A stretch of 32,153 nt of DNA from an uncultured Lachnospiraceae bacterium (GTDB lineage: Bacteria > Bacillota > Clostridia > Lachnospirales > Lachnospiraceae): positions 1 through 32,153 of the forward strand of contig CAJUDY010000042.1 of NCBI GenBank assembly GCA_910584945.1, in the 5' to 3' direction. The notes below the pieces were generated by a model, which saw only the letters and a list, made by a program, of their open reading frames with translations, was not told the origin of the DNA and ran no database searches. Both the position numbers and the translations under genes were made by a program. Of the stretch, positions 24,062 to 31,292 are shown piece after piece (position 1 is the stretch's first letter; every line of letters begins with the position of its first letter).

Positions 24062-24132
24062 GCAAAATCTCATCGCCGAAGGCGATCTTAAATGGATTTT
24101 GCATCGTAACTGTGAAGGAACTGAACAGTTAC
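24062..24132 (+). repeat. Nested hairpin and 27-nt inverted repeat
   Basis: GCAAAATC (24062-24069) pairs with GATTTTGC (24095-24102) around an inner hairpin ATCGCC-GAA-GGCGAT (24072-24086). Three bases later GTAACTGT (24106-24113) pairs with ACAGTTAC (24125-24132). This second 27-base part recurs on the minus strand at 29459-29433 with 24 of 27 identical bases. The element lies between the upstream region of the response regulator and the anti-sigma terminator, and codes for nothing plausible. Confidence 0.6.
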
Positions 24133-24157
24133 TCTGTCTATTAGATTTGCTTCACAG

Positions 24158-24203
24158 AAAAAAGGTTGCAGCATTTCTTTTCTGCAAGACTGCTGCAACC
24201 TTT
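24158..24203 (-). terminator. Terminator of the sigma/anti-sigma operon
   Basis: AAAGGTTGCAGCA (24161-24173) and TGCTGCAACCTTT (24191-24203) form a perfect 13-bp stem. On the minus strand it is followed by a run of six T including the stem end, 26 bases after the anti-sigma stop. It could also work on the plus strand. Confidence 0.85.
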
Positions 24204-24228
24204 ATTATAAAGTTGAAAGAAAGGGTTG

Positions 24229-25260
24229 TCAAAGTTGGATGACGTCTTCTCCCATCAGAATTGTATCTACCTGATCCGGGTCCACGACTTTACCGAAGGG
24301 CAGGAGCAGTTCATAGGTCTCCTCCCCGTCTCCGAAACCCTCGCTCAGAGGAATCATAAGCTCTTCGTCGACTCTGGTTCCGTCCGCATAGCCCACACCC
24401 GTGGGGTATAATTCCCGAAGTTCATCCAGCTGGTCAAGGCAGATCTTCTGGTCCGCCTCCATGGCGCGGACATCTTTTCCGTCATAGACGATGATCATGG
24501 ACAAGGGCGAAAGAGCCACCGACTTCACCTGCACGGTATAGCCTCCTAACTGACACTCCTTGTTCAGTTCATGATCGACCATATTCGAAGGATGAACGTC
24601 CAGCGCAAAATCCCAGGTCCCGGACACCAGGATCTCTCCGTCCCCCGCTTTTTGCTCTGGTTCTCCCCGAAGAGCAGTAAAGTGAAGATTCATAGCCAGA
24701 TTCTCCTCCGATTGCCTCAGCTTGGTTCCGTAGATCTCAAAATACCGGGTGTTGGACACCTCCTGTTCTTCCCCAGATACGAAGCCCCAGGTCCAGGCGC
24801 AGAAGGGATCATCCCTGCCTCCAAAGTCAACGTTGTAATCCAGAGAGTAATCTTCGGTGATCTTCTGCTTTGGATCTTCCATCACGACTTCAAAGAGCGC
24901 ATAGAACCGGTTTCGGTCCTGAATGGTCTGAATCGCCGTGATCGTGACCCCCTGATCGGTGACGGTCTGCGCCACTTCCTGAGCCATCTGATTCATGGTA
25001 AGTTCGTTCCTCGTCTCCTCGTCGGCCTCGAAAACCTCTCCGGCTCTCTCATTCCAGGAAAAGACGCCTGTAGCGGCCGCCGTCGTTCCCACCAGCGCCG
25101 CCAGCGCTGCCGCCAGTAAAAGGATTCGTTTTCTTGGTGCTTTTTTCATTCTTGGTACCTCCTGTTCCTCCAATGCGGACAGGGCATCCAGTACAGAGCG
25201 GTGCACCAGATCGGATACTTCCGGGTACTCTTTGTTCCAGTCAACATGTTTCATAGCCAT
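24229..25260 (-). CDS. DUF4179-type anti-sigma factor
   Basis: 343-residue single-pass membrane protein. The first 45 residues are cytoplasmic and should bind the sigma factor; a membrane segment follows at about 46-65 (ILLLAAALAALVGTTAAATGVF); the outer part carries a DUF4179-like region and a second domain (about 185-343). Such proteins pair with ECF sigma factors in Clostridia and release them on an envelope signal. ATG 25260 is preceded by GGAGGGG; a four-residue extension is possible. It overlaps the sigma gene by 20 bases, and a strong terminator follows. The zinc-finger type of anti-sigma domain is not present. Confidence 0.85.
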   Translation of the reverse strand: MAMKHVDWNKEYPEVSDLVHRSVLDALSALEEQEVPRMKKAPRKRILLLAAALAALVGTTAAATGVFSWNERAGEVFEADEETRNELTMNQMAQEVAQTVTDQGVTITAIQTIQDRNRFYALFEVVMEDPKQKITEDYSLDYNVDFGGRDDPFCAWTWGFVSGEEQEVSNTRYFEIYGTKLRQSEENLAMNLHFTALRGEPEQKAGDGEILVSGTWDFALDVHPSNMVDHELNKECQLGGYTVQVKSVALSPLSMIIVYDGKDVRAMEADQKICLDQLDELRELYPTGVGYADGTRVDEELMIPLSEGFGDGEETYELLLPFGKVVDPDQVDTILMGEDVIQL

Positions 25261-25729
25261 ATTCCCCTCCAAGCCTCTCTTTCATAAGATTCCTTGCACG
25301 GTATAGTCTGACCTTCATTGCACTCTCCGACAGGCTTAAGATCCCTGCGGCTTCCTTAACCGAATACCCTTCCACATAGTGAAGAACGAAGGGCAGCCGA
25401 TACTGCCCGGGAAGCTCCTGCACTGCCAGATACAGTTCTGACCAGGAGCCCTGGTCCTCCGCTTTCCGCTCATCCAGGTAGTCCTCATAACACACCTGTT
25501 CTCTGCGTCCGCGAAGAATCTGATAAGACTCATTGATCAGAATCCGGGTGATCCAGGTCTTGAAATATGCATCCTGCCGCAGGGTGTGCAGCTTCTGCCA
25601 GGCGGACAGAATCGCGTTTTGCATGGCGTCCGCACAGTCCTCGTCATTTTTCAAGATGGATTTTGCAACATGGTACAGACTTTTCTCTGCCTTCAATACC
25701 TCTGCCGTAAATTGTTCCTTGTTCATCAT
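25241..25729 (-). CDS. ECF-type RNA polymerase sigma factor
   Basis: 162-residue sigma-70 family factor with region 2 (about 10-75, including DCADAMQNAILSAWQKLHTLR and FKTWITRILINESY) and region 4 (about 105-155, GYSVKEAAGILSLSESAMKVRLYRAR). Regions 1 and 3 are absent, as expected for the ECF group. It overlaps the anti-sigma gene, so the pair is co-expressed. Upstream lies a sequence with ECF-promoter character, which suggests it transcribes its own operon. Confidence 0.93.
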   Translation of the reverse strand: MMNKEQFTAEVLKAEKSLYHVAKSILKNDEDCADAMQNAILSAWQKLHTLRQDAYFKTWITRILINESYQILRGRREQVCYEDYLDERKAEDQGSWSELYLAVQELPGQYRLPFVLHYVEGYSVKEAAGILSLSESAMKVRLYRARNLMKERLGGEYGYETC

Positions 25730-25780
25730 GTCTGCCTTTCCTACAGATTTCAGCGCTGAATCCTTTGGCTTTACACTACT

Positions 25781-25809
25781 TAGATGAACGGGAGGACCAA
25801 AAGGTTACA
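25781..25809 (-). promoter_or_regulatory. Probable ECF-type autoregulated promoter
   Basis: On the minus strand TGTAAC (25809-25804), 17 bases, CATCTA (25786-25781) lie 52 bases before the sigma gene. The AAC-type -35 followed by a C- and T-rich run and a CG-containing -10 area (CCGTTCATCTA) is the pattern of ECF promoters rather than of sigma-A promoters. Confidence 0.6.
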
Positions 25810-25823
25810 AAACATATGCTTTT

Positions 25824-28712
25824 TCATAAATATCGTTCTTTGACCTGCCAGTAGCCCTTCTCCCCTTCGTAGGAAAATTCCCCAAAGCGGCCGATGATCG
25901 CCGACGGCGACTGGATCTCACAAAGCAGCAGGTCCAGTGTATCCCGGATTCTCTGAAGATCCCTGTGAACCAGATAGCCGGGCATTTTTTCGCCGAGGAA
26001 CCTCTCTTTTCGGCACTTTTTCCCGTCCGCATCCAGATACTCTCGCACATCATAGACCAGATAACTCATATAGGACCGATCGTCATCCATGTAAATCATC
26101 TGATACGTTTCTCCATCTTTCAGAAGCACGAGATAGCGGCACCTCACAGACTCTCCTGCCTCGTACTGCCAGATCAGAGACAGCCTGCCAAGCTGTCCCC
26201 ACATAAATCGGGACAGCTGACGCTGAACCTCCGCCTTGTTTTTTCCCACTTCTACCATTTTAGAGGCGGTCCCGTCAAGCTCTCCCCAGGACATCCGGAC
26301 CGGAAGATGGGGCAGATAGAACCGGTCCGCGATCTGGTTGCGGGCCTGTTCGGCCGGATAGCCTCCATACAGCCGCTTGGCCAGGCGATACCGCTGCCGC
26401 ATCTCAAAGCGATAAATCTGAGGAGCCCACATCATGCTCTGGGGATTTGGGCGGTAACAGGCAATCTGCAAGAGGATCTCCTCCAGCTGCTCCCGGATAT
26501 AGAAGAGATTCTGGTGTACCAGATAATTTGGCAGCGTTCCCAGCCCGAAGGGAACACGGACTACATCCTCTATCGACACTTCCCAATACACCTCCGGCAT
26601 ACTCACCAGCCCATACCAGTCCTGGCTTGCGTGGTTAAAGTAAAAGCAGCCGTACTTTGCCATCGTTCCGCCCTCTTTTATAAGGAGAAGCGAATGTCCG
26701 CCGTAGGCCAGCTCCAGCCGATGAATCTTATGATCAAAGTATTCCGTCAGGAGTTTCTGTACGACATCTGCCGTCACATCCTCCCCGGCGATCACCTCCT
26801 CCGGATGGCAGGGTCTCCTTGCCAGCACTTGTTCCGGTAAAAGCTCCATGGAAAGCGTCAGGTCATCCTCCTCCTGGGTCAGCTCATTAAGAAACCGCAC
26901 GCCCATACGCACCGCCTGATCCAGATCACGGGCCGTGTAATTCCCGCCGGGCAGGGGTTTTCTCTCATATCCGCTTTCTTCATAGAGCATCAAAATTCTG
27001 CTTTGATAAACCTCGCAGACATAGAGCTGGTCTCCCTTCTCCCGATACAGGCGGTACGCCGGAAAGTTCTCCTGATCCAGACGGCAGATCCCGCCGGTGA
27101 TACAGTCTGCGATCACCGGAATATCCTCTTCATGCACCGGAAGTCTGGAAAGCCGCTTCATCAGTTCCCGATAGATCGCAAGATGCGCCCCATAGGGCGC
27201 CACCGCGATGGGCGCCAGCAGCCAGAATTCCGTATCGTCCTTGATTTCGGCCAGCTCTTCTCCTGGATAGTAGGGAACCTTTGGGCTTCCGTTCCAGCGG
27301 TATTCCAGATATCTTTGGTGAAAGGTAATCGAAAGCACCTGATCCTGAAACCAGAGCTCCACCGGATGTCCCGGATCAAGGCCGCTGACCTCCGGGTCTG
27401 TAAGTTTCCTGCTCCAGTCCGGGGAATAAGGCATCTGCCTTGCCAAATACGCCTCCAGGCATATGGGCTTCTGAATCCCCTTCGGCAGATGAAAGGCGGT
27501 ATTCAGATAATAACGGACATAGGCCCGCTTCTGAAAGTCGAACTTCCCCCAGGTAAATTCCGACTGCTCATCTTCCGAAAGCTCCCCCTTTCGCCGCGCC
27601 TCCTCCGTCTGCTCCTTTTCCACCTGTTCGATCTTTAACAAGATTTTCTCCGAGAAAGGAGCCTCCGGATGGTTTTGATAATAATCTTTCAATTTCAGAA
27701 GCAGATAACTTCCGCTCCCCCTGGTAATCCAATATTTCAGCAGTTGTTCTTCTGCGAAAGATTCATCCGTCAGCGCGCAGTTCAAGTCCTCCCGCTCAAA
27801 GAATCGATCCATCCGCTCCCGTTCTTCCTCTGTCTCTCCGTTGTTAAAAAAGTAAGAATTGCCGGTCCCGTACTGATTAAAATCTCTCAAAAGCTCCCGG
27901 TAGCTGACCCGGGGCTTCTCCTTAAGTTCCGGCAGACGGGAGAGCGCCGCCTCCCGAAGACCGCCGTAGAGCAGCTTCTCCCGCCCGTTGGTGGCCGTAT
28001 CAAGCCGCAGATGATTCCAGAGGGTCCGGTAAACCTTGTCCGGAAGCTTTGTATACTGGAAAAAATAAGTGATCAGCCTTAGAGCCTTCGGATGCCTCTG
28101 GGACAGCTCATACTGCCTGGCATTGAGAAGCGGCCGGTCCGAGATGTTCGAAAGCAGATACCGGTCGACGATCTTTCCAAGCCGCAGCGTCTGATCGTCC
28201 CCCCAGGTCTCATCCTGGGAAAGCACCAGAAGCTCCCGGTAATCGTCGAACGCCGCCTGCATGGCCGGATCATTTTTCTTAAAACTCCGGATCGCCGGCC
28301 CCAGACTGGCGATATCCACAATATAGGAAATCCCGGTAAACACCGCGTTTTCCCGAGCCTCAAACTGATCCCCCGACTTCCGCAGTCCATAGGCAATATA
28401 AAGCTCCGTCAAAAACTCTTTACTTGGTGGATAATCCGCCTGACAACTCTCCACCACTTCCCACAAAAGCTTCGTAAAAGCCTCCTCCCGGTACCCCTTC
28501 AAAAAAACTCCCGACAGAAAATAATCCGCCCAGGCCGTCCGGTCCGTCCGCCGCTTCCCGGTATACAATTCCTTGAACTTCTCAATCCCCTCCCCATTCC
28601 GAAAAGGATTCCCTTCTCCTGCATTCCGAAAGACGCTCCCCCGCCCGCAGTTTTGTCCCCAATCCTCTCTCTTCCCCGACTCCGCCTCCCCGGCGTACTC
28701 CTCTCTCACCAT
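25824..28712 (-). CDS. Large uncharacterised cytoplasmic protein (962 aa)
   Basis: I do not recognise a domain of known function. No signal peptide or membrane segment is visible. The first 40 residues are charged and low in complexity; the region from about 45 to 330 looks helical and repeat-like (solenoid style); the rest, about 410-962, is a mix of strands and helices with many tyrosines. It has a second, similar-looking pair of segments near the C-terminus (VHQNLFYIREQLEEILLQI and VHRDLQRIRDTLDLLLCEI, about 170 residues apart), which points to an internal duplication. From memory it resembles the large DUF5717-type Lachnospiraceae proteins, but I could not test this. ATG 28712 has GGAGGAGC just upstream. 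A TATAAT box lies at about 28757. Confidence 0.75.
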   Translation of the reverse strand: MVREEYAGEAESGKREDWGQNCGRGSVFRNAGEGNPFRNGEGIEKFKELYTGKRRTDRTAWADYFLSGVFLKGYREEAFTKLLWEVVESCQADYPPSKEFLTELYIAYGLRKSGDQFEARENAVFTGISYIVDIASLGPAIRSFKKNDPAMQAAFDDYRELLVLSQDETWGDDQTLRLGKIVDRYLLSNISDRPLLNARQYELSQRHPKALRLITYFFQYTKLPDKVYRTLWNHLRLDTATNGREKLLYGGLREAALSRLPELKEKPRVSYRELLRDFNQYGTGNSYFFNNGETEEERERMDRFFEREDLNCALTDESFAEEQLLKYWITRGSGSYLLLKLKDYYQNHPEAPFSEKILLKIEQVEKEQTEEARRKGELSEDEQSEFTWGKFDFQKRAYVRYYLNTAFHLPKGIQKPICLEAYLARQMPYSPDWSRKLTDPEVSGLDPGHPVELWFQDQVLSITFHQRYLEYRWNGSPKVPYYPGEELAEIKDDTEFWLLAPIAVAPYGAHLAIYRELMKRLSRLPVHEEDIPVIADCITGGICRLDQENFPAYRLYREKGDQLYVCEVYQSRILMLYEESGYERKPLPGGNYTARDLDQAVRMGVRFLNELTQEEDDLTLSMELLPEQVLARRPCHPEEVIAGEDVTADVVQKLLTEYFDHKIHRLELAYGGHSLLLIKEGGTMAKYGCFYFNHASQDWYGLVSMPEVYWEVSIEDVVRVPFGLGTLPNYLVHQNLFYIREQLEEILLQIACYRPNPQSMMWAPQIYRFEMRQRYRLAKRLYGGYPAEQARNQIADRFYLPHLPVRMSWGELDGTASKMVEVGKNKAEVQRQLSRFMWGQLGRLSLIWQYEAGESVRCRYLVLLKDGETYQMIYMDDDRSYMSYLVYDVREYLDADGKKCRKERFLGEKMPGYLVHRDLQRIRDTLDLLLCEIQSPSAIIGRFGEFSYEGEKGYWQVKERYL

Positions 28713-28822
28713 ATCGCTCCTCCTTATCACAATGGTCTTTTCTTAATCCCAATTATATAGGATCTCCCCCCTAAAATCCATCCCTCCATCAACAGATTTT
28801 TCCCAACATGCATACAAAATCA

Positions 28823-28961
28823 GCCCGGCACAGGCAGATTTTCCTGAAAGACCCATTGGGTGGCGCCGGTCCTTAGGGTGCGTCTTTTGCACCCTTAGTA
28901 CCGCTGCGTCCGCCCGCTAAGCGCAAGCGGGGTCTGGAAGGATGATCTGCCTGTGCCGGGC
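28823..28961. repeat. 139-bp structured element with perfect 17-bp outer stem
   Basis: GCCCGGCACAGGCAGAT (28823-28839) is exactly complementary to 28945-28961. Inside, GACCC (28850-28854) pairs with GGGTC (28930-28934), AGGGTGC (28875-28881) with GCACCCT (28889-28895), and CCCGCT (28913-28918) with AGCGGG (28926-28931). It is G+C rich, noncoding, and lies between two minus-strand genes. It may be a mobile miniature element or a structured RNA. The rest of the 295-base gap holds a TATAAT box before the 962-aa gene and nothing else evident. Confidence 0.65.
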
Positions 28962-29007
28962 GTCCGGTTTCTGCACTTTGACACTTTGGCATTTTTCCCA
29001 CTGTTTT

Positions 29008-29400
29008 TTATGCACACACACTCTGAAAATCCAACCGAATCAGCCGATTTCCATCTTCATCCTGCGGATTTCTCATATACACAAGATCCATATTCCGAGC
29101 CTGGAACTCCACCACCGCCCGCTCCAGCGAGACCGCCCGGCAGGAACTCGGCCAGCGCCCGTCTGCGGGAATCGCGTTCTCATTCTCCGGGTCCCACAGA
29201 ATCAGGGAAACCACCTTTGCATGACAGGCCAAAGCCAGCTCCACCGTCTTCTGAAGCCCCAGATACTCTGCGGTCAGGTTCATTAACAGCACTTCTGAAT
29301 CTTTGATCGCCGGATTGCGGTAATCCAGCTCATAAATATTCTGCTCTTCGTATTGTTCCAACTGCTGCCTTCGAATGGCATCCAATAAAGCGTGAATCAT
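29008..29400 (-). CDS. Small protein of unknown function
   Basis: 130-residue soluble protein with no family that I recognise. The N-terminal helix (IHALLDAIRRQQLEQYEEQN) is followed by alternating strands and helices, VLLMNLTAEYLGLQ, AKVVSLILWDPEN, consistent with a small alpha/beta fold. No catalytic motif is evident. GGAGGAAAG precedes the ATG at 29400. Its leader contains one copy of the 27-nt repeat. It is separated from the 962-aa gene by the 139-bp structured element, so the two may be independent units. Confidence 0.65.
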   Translation of the reverse strand: MIHALLDAIRRQQLEQYEEQNIYELDYRNPAIKDSEVLLMNLTAEYLGLQKTVELALACHAKVVSLILWDPENENAIPADGRWPSSCRAVSLERAVVEFQARNMDLVYMRNPQDEDGNRLIRLDFQSVCA

Positions 29401-29432
29401 CTTTCCTCCGTCCTTTGCGTTCTTTTGTTTTT

Positions 29433-29459
29433 GTAACTGTTCCGTACCTTCACAATTAC
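29433..29459 (-). repeat. Second copy of the 27-nt inverted repeat
   Basis: Read on the minus strand, arms GTAATTGT and ACAGTTAC enclose GAAGG and related bases. It matches 24106-24132 at 24 of 27 positions; the arm change C to T keeps a G-U pair in RNA. It falls in the probable leader of the 130-aa gene, between TAATAT and the ribosome binding site. Confidence 0.6.
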
Positions 29460-29527
29460 TCTTTCTACTATATTAGACGTTTTTTGTATCCAAAAAGTTT
29501 CAAAATCTTTGAAAAAAGAAAAAAAGA

Positions 29528-29597
29528 TTTAAAATCCCCATAAATTATGGTACAATTTTTTAGAACGGCAGGAAGTCTGCCAATATCAATTTGGAGG
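29528..29597 (+). promoter_or_regulatory. Promoter and ribosome binding site of the lipoprotein gene
   Basis: TTTAAA (29528-29533), 17 bases, TACAAT (29551-29556), with TGG just before the -10 (extended -10). GGAGG is at 29593-29597. A three-codon reading ATG TTA TGA at 29603-29611 overlaps the true ATG at 29608. Confidence 0.6.
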
Positions 29598-29607
29598 ATA
29601 CTATGTT

Positions 29608-30267
29608 ATGAAACAAACCGTGTCAAAAGGAATGATCCTGCTTTTTGCACTTTTTATGCTGACCGGCTGCTCGGGCAGCCCAAAAGAAGAAGAACCGGAA
29701 GAACCCGCCTTAATGGAACTGTCACAGATCGAGATTCCCGTCACCATCGATGAACACGAGATCCTTGTGGGCCGGACGACCATACAGGAACTTTTGGATG
29801 ACGGATTTACCATCATGATCTCCGAATGGCGGAACGACCAGGTCCTGCAATACGCCGTCGACCCGGAGGAAATCCTGGAGCCCGGAGTCAATTACAGCGA
29901 ACTTTTCTTTGAAGTTACCGACTCCGTATTTGTACGCCTCTCCGTCCGGCCCGAAGAAGAGGGCATTCGGATGGGAGACGCGGCGATCACCAGGCTGGAA
30001 CTGCATCTTTCCCACATCGTGGATACTCTTCCGGACAATGTTCTTCTGGAGGGCGTACCGGTAAATGATCTTTCCGTCGAGCAGGCCCGCAGTATGTTCC
30101 CGGACTTTAACTTTGTACCGGAGGATCTGTGCATCTCCGATAAGGGGCTGGATTATAAGTGCAGCCTGATGTTCAGTCCCAGTTCTTTGAATCTCTACCA
30201 ATTCATCCTTCGCAGCACCGTCGGCGACCCGCCGGAGCCGGAGATCAAAGTACCGTCTGTCTGGTAA
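29608..30267 (+). CDS. Lipoprotein of unknown function
   Basis: 219-residue secreted lipoprotein. The signal peptide covers residues 1-20 with lipobox LTGC, so Cys21 would be lipid-modified and the protein tethered to the outer face of the membrane. An acidic spacer (KEEEPEEP) follows. The mature domain has a repeat-like pattern: one half starts with ILVGRTTIQELLDDGF and the second with NVLLEGVPVNDLSVEQARSMFPDF, suggesting two similar units. No catalytic residues can be named. It has its own promoter and a terminator whose loop contains the stop codon. It is the only intact plus-strand gene in the right half of the window. Confidence 0.85.
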   Translation: MKQTVSKGMILLFALFMLTGCSGSPKEEEPEEPALMELSQIEIPVTIDEHEILVGRTTIQELLDDGFTIMISEWRNDQVLQYAVDPEEILEPGVNYSELFFEVTDSVFVRLSVRPEEEGIRMGDAAITRLELHLSHIVDTLPDNVLLEGVPVNDLSVEQARSMFPDFNFVPEDLCISDKGLDYKCSLMFSPSSLNLYQFILRSTVGDPPEPEIKVPSVW

Positions 30268-30284
30268 ACAGACGCACCTTTTTT
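30254..30284 (+). terminator. Terminator of the lipoprotein gene
   Basis: CGTCTGT (30254-30260) pairs with ACAGACG (30268-30274); the seven-base loop contains the stop codon TAA. CACCTTTTTT follows, a clear rho-independent terminator. Confidence 0.88.
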
Positions 30285-30347
30285 GAAAAAGCCCCGGCCA
30301 TTAAGGGCGTTGCCATAAGAAAACATGGAAAACCCCAGTAAAATCAC

Positions 30348-30556
30348 AATGTCATGATACCAGGGTCAAAAGGTCTAAAATCCGATGCAAGCTTGCTTGC
30401 ATGAGGATTTTTGAACTTGGGACCCGCCAAAAACATGAAAAAGCAGCCCGATTAGGGCGGATTTTGAATGTTTTTGAGGATTGCGGGAGCACAAAGTGCG
30501 GAGCAATCCGGTATCAGAGGGGTCAAAAGACCTTTTGACCCCAACATCATGTCATT
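30348..30556. repeat. 209-bp multi-hairpin element with 29-bp terminal inverted repeats
   Basis: The outer 29 bases on each side (30348-30376 and 30528-30556) pair at 24 positions. Within, TGATACC (30355-30361) can close with GGTATCA (30510-30516). Three arms follow: AAAATCC/GGATTTT with ATGCAAG/CTTGCAT inside (30377-30411); CAAAAACAT/ATGTTTTTG with GCCC/GGGC inside (30428-30476); GGATTGC/GCAATCC with GCAC/GTGC inside (30478-30509). A 24-base near-perfect palindrome GGGGTCAAAAG-AC-CTTTTGACCCC (30519-30542) overlaps the right terminal repeat, so two folds exclude each other. No coding frame is present. It could be a miniature mobile element or a structured RNA. Confidence 0.75.
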
Positions 30557-30563
30557 AACTTAT

Positions 30564-30621
30564 GGAATCTTTTACATTTAAATTGTAAAAGGTTCCTTTT
30601 TCTGTATCTTTACTGTATAAT
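30564..30621 (+). promoter_or_regulatory. Terminator-like hairpin and promoter before the IS4-type remnant
   Basis: GGAATCTTTTACA (30564-30576) and TGTAAAAGGTTCC (30584-30596) form a 13-bp stem with one G-U pair, followed by TTTTT. A TATAAT box (30616-30621) lies just beyond. Insertion sequences often carry such hairpins to block outside transcription. Confidence 0.55.
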
Positions 30622-30664
30622 AAAAGTAAACAGCTGATGTTTTTCTTTTAAGGCAGGTGATTTT

Positions 30665-31190
30665 ATGAAAAACTCTCAAAAACGTACCTGTTATGATATC
30701 AGTTTGATCCATCAGGATGAATTCCATGATTTTTGCAGAAATGGGAATCCATCCTCTTTTATAAGAAACAGAAAAATGCCGCTGAAAGATCTTCTGTTTA
30801 CCATGATCAACCGGAGGGGGATTACTTTGAGCCTGGAATTACGAAATTATATGAAAACCGCACATCCGGGAATGGAAATATCAAAGCCCGGCTATCTGAA
30901 ACAGCGGATGAAGCTGAACCCACTGGCTTTTTATGAACTTTACCGTCATCATAACAGAAACTTTTACGCGGAACCTGGATTTTCTACCTTCCACGGATAA
31001 TTTAGTCCTTGCCGCGGACGGTTCGGGGATCAATATCCCTACTACAAAGGAAACCCTGGAAGAATTCGGGACATCCAGCAGGAAAGGGACAAAGCCCCAG
31101 GCTTCTATAGGGCTTGGATGTCTGTATGATGTAATGAACCGAATGATCCTGGAGAGTGACTGCCGTAAATGCAAGTTTGATGAAATTTGC
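30665..31190 (+). pseudogene. Broken IS4-type transposase
   Basis: Remnant of an IS4-family (DDE) transposase. Frame 1 from ATG 30665 (AGGTGA upstream) gives about 111 residues ending GFSTFHG then a stop; frame 2 picks up at about 31000 with NLVLAADGSGINIPTTKETL and GTSSRKGTKPQASIGLGCLYDVMNRMILESD, so there is a frameshift near 31000. The D of AADGSGINIP is the first catalytic aspartate. The homology stops at about 31185; the second Asp, the Glu and the C-terminal half are missing. From there to 31252 a different short frame ends FDRQQIAELYHMINSY, which I cannot assign. Confidence 0.8.
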
Positions 31191-31292
31191 CAACTGAAAC
31201 CTTTGACCGCCAGCAGATAGCGGAACTGTACCATATGATTAACTCCTATTAGGAAAACACACTGTCAAAAGGTTTTTTGCTTTTGGCGGGGG

